The notes below the pieces were generated by a model. It had not been told where the DNA came from, made no database searches, and saw nothing but the letters and a program-made list of their open reading frames with translations. Source: Dehalococcoidia bacterium (GTDB taxonomy: Bacteria > Chloroflexota > Dehalococcoidia > UBA2979). Taken from it: a stretch of DNA of 46,864 bases. This document shows, piece after piece, positions 42,423 through 46,864 of the stretch. Every line of letters begins with the position of its first letter. Position 1 is the first letter of the stretch. Where the stretch lies: positions 1 through 46,864 of the forward strand of contig JANQNP010000007.1 in assembly GCA_028279505.1 (NCBI GenBank), given 5' to 3'. The translations under genes were made by a program, and so were the position numbers.

Positions 42423-43199
42423 CTACGCGCCGGCGTCCATCATCGACGCGCGGGTCTCGCTGATGGTCTGGACGGCCCCGCGGAGGGCGCCGGCGACGTG
42501 CTCGATGTGCTCCTCGGAGGCGGCGCGTCGCGGCATGGAGCAGCTGAGCGCGCCGATGAGCTCGCCGCGCTCGTCGAGGATGGCGGTCGCTACGCAGGCG
42601 ACGTCCGGGTCGCCCTCGCCGATCTCGATCGCGTATCCGCGGTCGGCGGTGTCTTCGATTTCCTTCTTCAGCTTGGCTTCGAAGTCAGCGGCATCGCCCT
42701 CGTCCGGGGCCGCTGGGAGCATCAATTCGCGCTCATCCTCAGCCATGCAGGACAGCATCGCGCGCCCCGGCGCCGTGCCGGTGTAGCCGATGATGATGGT
42801 GCCGACGTCGATGACGATCTTGAGCAGTCCCGTCTGCGGGACTTCGCTCCAGACGTACATCACGCCGCTCGTCATCGGGACGCTCAGCGAGATGGTGTCG
42901 CCGAGTTCGCTGACAAGTTCCGCGATGACGGGCCGCGCGGCAACTTCGAGCGGGCTCGCCGAGGCGGCGAGGCGCGCGTAGCGCGTGAGACGCAGTCCGA
43001 GGGCGTAGCGACCGCCGTGGCGCTCCTGGTCGAGGAAGCCACGATCGCGCAGGGTCGCCGTCAGGCGACTGGCGGTGGATTGCGAGACCTGAAGGGCATC
43101 GGCGATCTCACTGATGCGGAGGTGGCGGCCCTCACGGGCGATCGCCTCGATGATCTCGAGACCCCGATCAAGTGACTTCACCCGCGCTGTGCGATGCAT
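42423..43199 (-). CDS. IclR-family transcriptional regulator
   Basis: This 258-residue regulator has an N-terminal winged helix-turn-helix (RISEIADALQVSQSTASRLTATL at ~28-50), followed by the IclR effector domain (~80-250) with GTAPGRAMLSCM and GYAIEIGEGDPDVACVATAI, where organic acids or related ligands bind. The ATG at 43199 has AGGA six bases upstream. It lies beside the doubled operator at 43349-43382 and is the only regulator in the catabolic island, so it is the prime candidate for binding all seven sites and repressing or activating the genes. Confidence 0.92.
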   Translation of the reverse strand: MHRTARVKSLDRGLEIIEAIAREGRHLRISEIADALQVSQSTASRLTATLRDRGFLDQERHGGRYALGLRLTRYARLAASASPLEVAARPVIAELVSELGDTISLSVPMTSGVMYVWSEVPQTGLLKIVIDVGTIIIGYTGTAPGRAMLSCMAEDERELMLPAAPDEGDAADFEAKLKKEIEDTADRGYAIEIGEGDPDVACVATAILDERGELIGALSCSMPRRAASEEHIEHVAGALRGAVQTISETRASMMDAGA

Positions 43200-43348
43200 G
43201 AATCGTCCTAAGCTCGCGACCGTCGACGCCGGTACCGTCGCGCGCCCCGTCTGACAGACTTGTGCGCGCTTCAGTGCCCTTAGCATCGCTGGTCTGAGCG
43301 ATCGATGCAACAGAACGTCACCCACCGCACGTGTTGGAGCCCTTACCG

Positions 43349-43361
43349 TTCACAATGTGCG
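43349..43361. promoter_or_regulatory. Island operator site F
   Basis: TTCACAATGTGCG shares its first ten bases with site G 22 bases downstream. Two copies exactly two helical turns apart would let two regulator dimers bind the same face. Confidence 0.6.
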
Positions 43362-43370
43362 TTTTCTTGA

Positions 43371-43382
43371 TTCACAATGTGA
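43371..43382. promoter_or_regulatory. Island operator site G
   Basis: TTCACAATGTGA contains the perfect palindrome TCACAATGTGA seen also at site D. It is nearest to the MFS transporter gene. Confidence 0.6.
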
Positions 43383-43438
43383 CAAGATGATGCTCATCGT
43401 GGTACTTTTCGCGTCACTCCCTTTTCTCTCTGGGGGGG

Positions 43439-43470
43439 CCCAGGGGACGGGCGCCGGTCCGTCCCCTGGG
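43439..43470 (+). other. Perfect 12-bp hairpin in MFS leader
   Basis: CCCAGGGGACGG, an 8-base loop and CCGTCCCCTGGG form the stem. It lies ~195 bases before the MFS start. No T-run follows on the plus strand, so it is more a leader structure than a classic terminator. It could act in attenuation or mRNA stability. Confidence 0.6.
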
Positions 43471-43664
43471 AACTGCACGCTTGATCCGCACGCAGCCGGC
43501 GGTCCGACCGGCACGACAGCAACCACCGCACCGCCACTCCGGCTCTCGTGGAGACTGTCGGAAACAGGGGCCGGCGAGGTCGCGGCGGTGCCTCGCCTGC
43601 CCTCGATCGCTCCGCCGGGCGGCATCGTCGAGCCCGACGGGGTGCGTGCTAAGGACGAGGTCCG

Positions 43665-44894
43665 ATGACCGTTCGCCTGGACCGCAGCTGGGCGATCGCC
43701 ATCGTGATGTTCTTGAGCTTCACCCTGACGGTGGGGGTCACGCAGTACGCGTTCGGGGTGTTCGTCACCGACCTCGAGGATGACCTGGGCTGGAGCCGGA
43801 CCGAGGTCACGGCGGCCGTGTCGTTCTTCGCGATGGCGAGCATCGCCGCTCCTCCGGTGGGGGCACTCCTCGATCGGTACGGGGCGCGGCCGGTGATGGC
43901 GGCGTCGGTGGCGGCGCTGGCGATCAGCCTGCTGCCACGTCCGTGGATGACGGAGCTGTGGCAGTTCTACGCACTCAACGCGATCCAGTACGCGGCGATG
44001 CCGGGCGCGGTGCTGATCACGGTCGGGCGGGTCGTGGGGATGTGGTTCGAGGAGAATCGGGGCCGCGCGATGGGCCTGACGGCGACGGGGGCGAACGTCG
44101 GGGGGATCATCTTCTCCTCGTTGACGGCGCTGCTGATCTCGTCGCTCGGATGGCAGGGGGCGTACTTCGTCTACGGGCTACTCTTCCTGGCGCTGCTGCC
44201 CGCAGTGCTGCTGGTGATCCGGGAACGGGAGTCACCAGGCGCGCCGGCTGCGGCGGCCGGGGAGCGCCCGGGGCCGCCGTCGGTACCGGGGACGACGGTC
44301 GCAGAGGCGGTCCGCAGCCGCTCCTTCTACCTGCTCGCGGGTTCGCTGCTGCTGGCGCAACTCGCCTACGGCGGGGTGCTGCCACAGATCGTGCCGCACC
44401 TGGAGAGCGTGGGCGTCTCGAAGGCCGAGGCCGCGGCGGCGCTCAGCGTCTTCGCCCTCTGCGGGATGGGCGGCAAGGTGGCGTTCGGCACCGCGACCGA
44501 GCGGTACCCGTCGCGCTACATCGTGGGCGTCAGCCTCGGCTGCCAGGTGGTGGGGCTCTGGATCCTCGTGGCGGCGGGATCGTCCTCGGCGTTCTGGCTG
44601 GCGGTCCCGGTGATCGGCGTTGGCTTCGGCGCCCTCGGCGCGCTGATCCCGCTGGTGACGCAGGAGACGTTCGGGCTGCGGTCGTTCGGCGCGATCACGG
44701 GTCTCGTGAGCTTCAGCGCGCTGGGGACGAGGCTCCTCGGGCCGTTGTTCGTGGGCGCGTCGTTCGACGCAACGGGGTCGTACGGTTTCGCGTTCACGGC
44801 GATCTCGTTCGCGTTCATCGCGGCGGCGTTGGCGGTCGCGTTTGCGCGGCCGCACCGGCGGGCGACAGTGGCAGAGCCCGCGCCCGCGGGATGA
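43665..44894 (+). CDS. MFS transporter, monocarboxylate/oxalate-formate type
   Basis: This 409-residue major-facilitator protein has 12 predicted helices. Its first helix (WAIAIVMFLSFTLTVGVTQYAFGVF) and the following DLGWSRTEVTAAVSFF are typical of the monocarboxylate porter/oxalate:formate group. The TM2-TM3 loop is LLDRYGARPVMAA, and the middle loop is Pro/Ala-rich. It should carry a carboxylate in or out, consistent with the IclR-controlled CoA pathway. The start at 43665 has GGACGAGG upstream. It is divergent from iclR. Confidence 0.88.
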   Translation: MTVRLDRSWAIAIVMFLSFTLTVGVTQYAFGVFVTDLEDDLGWSRTEVTAAVSFFAMASIAAPPVGALLDRYGARPVMAASVAALAISLLPRPWMTELWQFYALNAIQYAAMPGAVLITVGRVVGMWFEENRGRAMGLTATGANVGGIIFSSLTALLISSLGWQGAYFVYGLLFLALLPAVLLVIRERESPGAPAAAAGERPGPPSVPGTTVAEAVRSRSFYLLAGSLLLAQLAYGGVLPQIVPHLESVGVSKAEAAAALSVFALCGMGGKVAFGTATERYPSRYIVGVSLGCQVVGLWILVAAGSSSAFWLAVPVIGVGFGALGALIPLVTQETFGLRSFGAITGLVSFSALGTRLLGPLFVGASFDATGSYGFAFTAISFAFIAAALAVAFARPHRRATVAEPAPAG

Positions 44895-45038
44895 ACCGCC
44901 GACCCCTGGCGTCGGTTGGCGAGACCCGGTCGCGAACCTCGACTGTCCGGAACGCAAGTGTTGGGGAGCACACGTTCTCCCGTGAGCAGCGCGACCTATC
45001 GTCGACGGACCGCCGCCCCGAGGAATGAGCGACCCGTG

Positions 45039-46595
45039 ATGCGATCTCGTCTGCGTAGCCACGTAGCGGCGGCGTTTGCAGTCCTCGGCGTGGCGCTCGT
45101 TGCCTGCGGCGACGAGGCGGGTCCGGCGGCGTCGGCGGTGGATGCCGCGGAGCTGCCGATCCGGCCGCGTGGCGCGGAGGTGGTGACGCCTCGGATGGGG
45201 GCGCCGCTCGCGGACGGGCGGGTCGCGGAGATCCTCGCGCTGCTACAGGTGCACGACGCGGATGCGGCGGATCGCCGGGCCGCCCTGGACGAGATCGTGG
45301 CGAACCAGGATGTGCGGTTCGTCGCGGTGCTGATTGAGATGCTGCGGGCGGGGTTGCTCGGCCTCGGCGATTTCGACACGGAGTATGTCGAGACGCTTCA
45401 GACGCTGGCGCAGGTCAACAACGGGGTCGACTGGGCGGACTGGCTGGAGTGGTACGGCTTCACGGAGCTAGAGCCAGTGCCGGGCTTTGCGACGTGGAAG
45501 GGGGAGCTGTACGCCTCGATCGATCCGCGGTTCACCGAGCTGCTGAACGACGAGCACCCCTCGACGATTCGCGTGGAGGAGATCGCGTGGGGTGGGGTGG
45601 CAGTGGACGGGATTCGCCCACTCGACCGGCCGCCGGTGCTGGCGGGCGTGGAGGCGACGTACCTCGAGCCGACCGAGCCGGTGTTCGGGGTGACGGTGAA
45701 CGGCGAGTCGCGCGCGTACCCGCTGCGGATCATGGATCCACACGAGATGGCGAACGACGTGCTTGGCGGCGTACCGATCACCCTCGCGTATTGCACGCTC
45801 TGCGGCGCGGGCATCGCCTACAAGACGACGCAGGACGACGGTACGGTGCTGACATTCTCGACGTCGGGGTTGCTCCACGAGAGCAACAAGCTCATGTACG
45901 ACCGGGAGACGTCCTCGCTGTGGAGCCAGTTCACCGGCCGGCCGGTCGTGGGTGAGCTGGTTCGCGCTGCGGAGGGCCGCGATGAGCCGCTGCTGACGGC
46001 GATCCCGATCGTGGTCGCGAGCTGGGAGAGCTGGCTGGCGGGTCACCCGGAGACGACGGTGCTGGATCTGAACACCGGCGTCGGCTTCGGATACACGCTG
46101 GGGTACCCCTACCTCGATTACTTCAGCTCGGGCGAGACGCTGTTCCCGGTTTCGGAGCGCAGCGGTCAGCTCCGCTCGAAGGACTGGGTGTTCGGGCTGA
46201 GCCTCGATGGGAAGCCGAAGGCGTACGCGCTCGACGCGCTGGCGCTGGAGCCGGTGCTCGACGACACGCTTGCCGGCCGCGAGATCGTGGTGATCATGCG
46301 CGGGGCGATCATCGATGTGTCCGCCGAGGCGCCGATCGTGGGGACGGTGACCTACGAGGCGGGGGGCGAGGTGCTCGCGTTCGAGCGACCGGAGGGGGTG
46401 ACGTTCGTTCGTCAGCCCTCGGGCGACACACTCGAGGACGAGGACGGCGCGCTCTGGCGCATCACGGACGAAGCGCTGGTGGCCTCGGACGGTCGAGCGG
46501 CGGCGCGGGTGGCGGGGCACAACTCGTTCTGGTTCGGCTGGTTCCAGCACTTCCCGCGCACGGAGGTGTACGGCGCGCGGGAGCCGATCGAGTAG
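45039..46595 (+). CDS. DUF3179-domain lipoprotein
   Basis: This 518-residue protein has a signal peptide ending in lipobox LVACG (Cys ~24) and a helical segment (~55-130) before the DUF3179 domain. The domain shows VTVNGESRAYPLRIMDPHEM, ITLAYCTLCGAGIAY, LTFSTSGLLHESNKLMYDRE and SLWSQFTGRPVVGELV. DUF3179 proteins are extracytoplasmic and of unknown function; the CxxC-like YCTLCG stretch is their most conserved part. The ATG at 45039 gives the signal peptide, and the frame upstream to 44916 is unlikely. The role here is unknown. Confidence 0.88.
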   Translation: MRSRLRSHVAAAFAVLGVALVACGDEAGPAASAVDAAELPIRPRGAEVVTPRMGAPLADGRVAEILALLQVHDADAADRRAALDEIVANQDVRFVAVLIEMLRAGLLGLGDFDTEYVETLQTLAQVNNGVDWADWLEWYGFTELEPVPGFATWKGELYASIDPRFTELLNDEHPSTIRVEEIAWGGVAVDGIRPLDRPPVLAGVEATYLEPTEPVFGVTVNGESRAYPLRIMDPHEMANDVLGGVPITLAYCTLCGAGIAYKTTQDDGTVLTFSTSGLLHESNKLMYDRETSSLWSQFTGRPVVGELVRAAEGRDEPLLTAIPIVVASWESWLAGHPETTVLDLNTGVGFGYTLGYPYLDYFSSGETLFPVSERSGQLRSKDWVFGLSLDGKPKAYALDALALEPVLDDTLAGREIVVIMRGAIIDVSAEAPIVGTVTYEAGGEVLAFERPEGVTFVRQPSGDTLEDEDGALWRITDEALVASDGRAAARVAGHNSFWFGWFQHFPRTEVYGAREPIE

Positions 46596-46631
46596 GCGGT
46601 TCTTCCTCGGAGGGTTGTGCGGAGAGCGGGG

Positions 46632-46864
46632 CTAGCGGGCCGGCGGCCAGGGGCGCGAGAAGCGAACGCCCTCGAGGGGTGGGGCGGGCGCGCGGTGGAC
46701 GCCGGCGCGAGTGAGCAGGCGGGTGCCGAGCAGTGCGAGCGCGAGCACGGCGATCCAGGTCATTGAGGCAGCTCCGGACGTGTGGGCGCCGAGGCCCTGC
46801 CCCGCGTTGCCGGGGCGCGGGATGTCGGACGGCGGGCCGGCGACGGGTCCGTCGGGTGGTGGCG
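46632..46864 (-). CDS. C-terminus of a surface-anchored protein, partial
   Basis: The frame is open to the right edge. About 77 residues are seen: a Pro/Gly-rich stretch ending PRPGNAGQGLGAHTSGAAS, one hydrophobic segment (MTWIAVLALALLGTRLL), then a basic tail ending RPWPPAR. This layout resembles a C-terminal membrane anchor or sorting signal of an exported protein. The motif is PGNAGQG, not LPxTG, so sortase attachment is unproven. The ATG at 46763 could start a separate 43-residue peptide, but the in-frame upstream sequence favours one larger protein. Confidence 0.5.
   Translation of the reverse strand, partial: PPPDGPVAGPPSDIPRPGNAGQGLGAHTSGAASMTWIAVLALALLGTRLLTRAGVHRAPAPPLEGVRFSRPWPPAR

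Larger units (their letters stand above)
43200..43664. promoter_or_regulatory. IclR/MFS divergent region with long leader
   Basis: This 465-base gap holds operators F (43349-43361) and G (43371-43382), an A/T-rich promoter-like stretch at 43360-43425 and a strong hairpin at 43439-43470. A small frame at 43357-43668 overlaps the operators and hairpin and has no family likeness, so I do not call it a gene. The MFS mRNA would have a leader of up to 280 bases. Confidence 0.6.

Noticed and set aside
43357..43668. Small frame of 103 residues in the iclR/MFS gap
   Set aside because: It overlaps the operators and the hairpin, lacks a ribosome binding site and has no family likeness. The region is better read as a leader.

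Overview
This is about 47 kb of very GC-rich bacterial DNA. It carries GTG and TTG starts and long co-directional gene strings, and it has no rRNA, tRNA, CRISPR array or transposase that I can recognise. Three features together suggest a free-living, metabolically versatile bacterium: a nar operon in the order cytochrome c-G-H-J-I-K-K (the order known from Thermus), a fused acetyl-CoA carboxylase AccD-AccA, and an island of acyl-CoA/CaiB/MaoC/SDR genes. Chloroflexota is my best guess, with Actinomycetota or Deinococcota-like lineages as alternatives. This is an inference from gene content, not a measured placement.

Region 1 (1-13.7 kb) is a phosphonate (C-P lyase) island. On the plus strand lie phnC, phnE, phnD, a hexapeptide acetyltransferase of the phosphonate-associated type and an endonuclease/exonuclease/phosphatase-fold enzyme. 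Facing them on the minus strand is phnG-H-I-J-K-L-M plus an MBL-fold enzyme in the phnP position. A NYN-domain gene of different base composition sits where the two strings converge. A PhoB-type response regulator is divergent from phnG. A motif, GGTTCGnTTAAGnC, occurs before phnC and again in the phnG/regulator gap. The outstanding oddity is PhnJ: three of the four cysteines needed for its iron-sulfur cluster and thiyl radical are replaced (Ser, Ala, Ala), while the rest of the protein and all its partners look intact.

Region 2 (13.7-26.7 kb) is nitrate respiration: an FKBP isomerase, mobB for the molybdenum cofactor, a NarL-type response regulator, two NarK-family transporters, narI, narJ, narH, narG and a membrane-anchored diheme cytochrome c. 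A near-perfect CRP/FNR-family site lies upstream.

Region 3 (26.7-46.9 kb) starts with three small genes (a His-rich protein, an FmdB-type zinc ribbon and a Cys-rich protein). A catabolic island follows: two oligopeptide-type ABC permeases, acyl-CoA dehydrogenase, CaiB-type CoA transferase, two MaoC-fold proteins, an alpha/beta hydrolase, two tandem SDRs, AccD-AccA, two unknown genes, a Tat-exported lipoprotein substrate-binding protein, an IclR regulator and an MFS transporter. Seven copies of a short palindrome-like operator (core TCACAnnGTG) lie only in the promoter gaps of this island, which suggests one IclR regulon importing and degrading an organic acid or ester via CoA thioesters. The window ends with a DUF3179 lipoprotein and the C-terminus of a surface protein cut by the edge.
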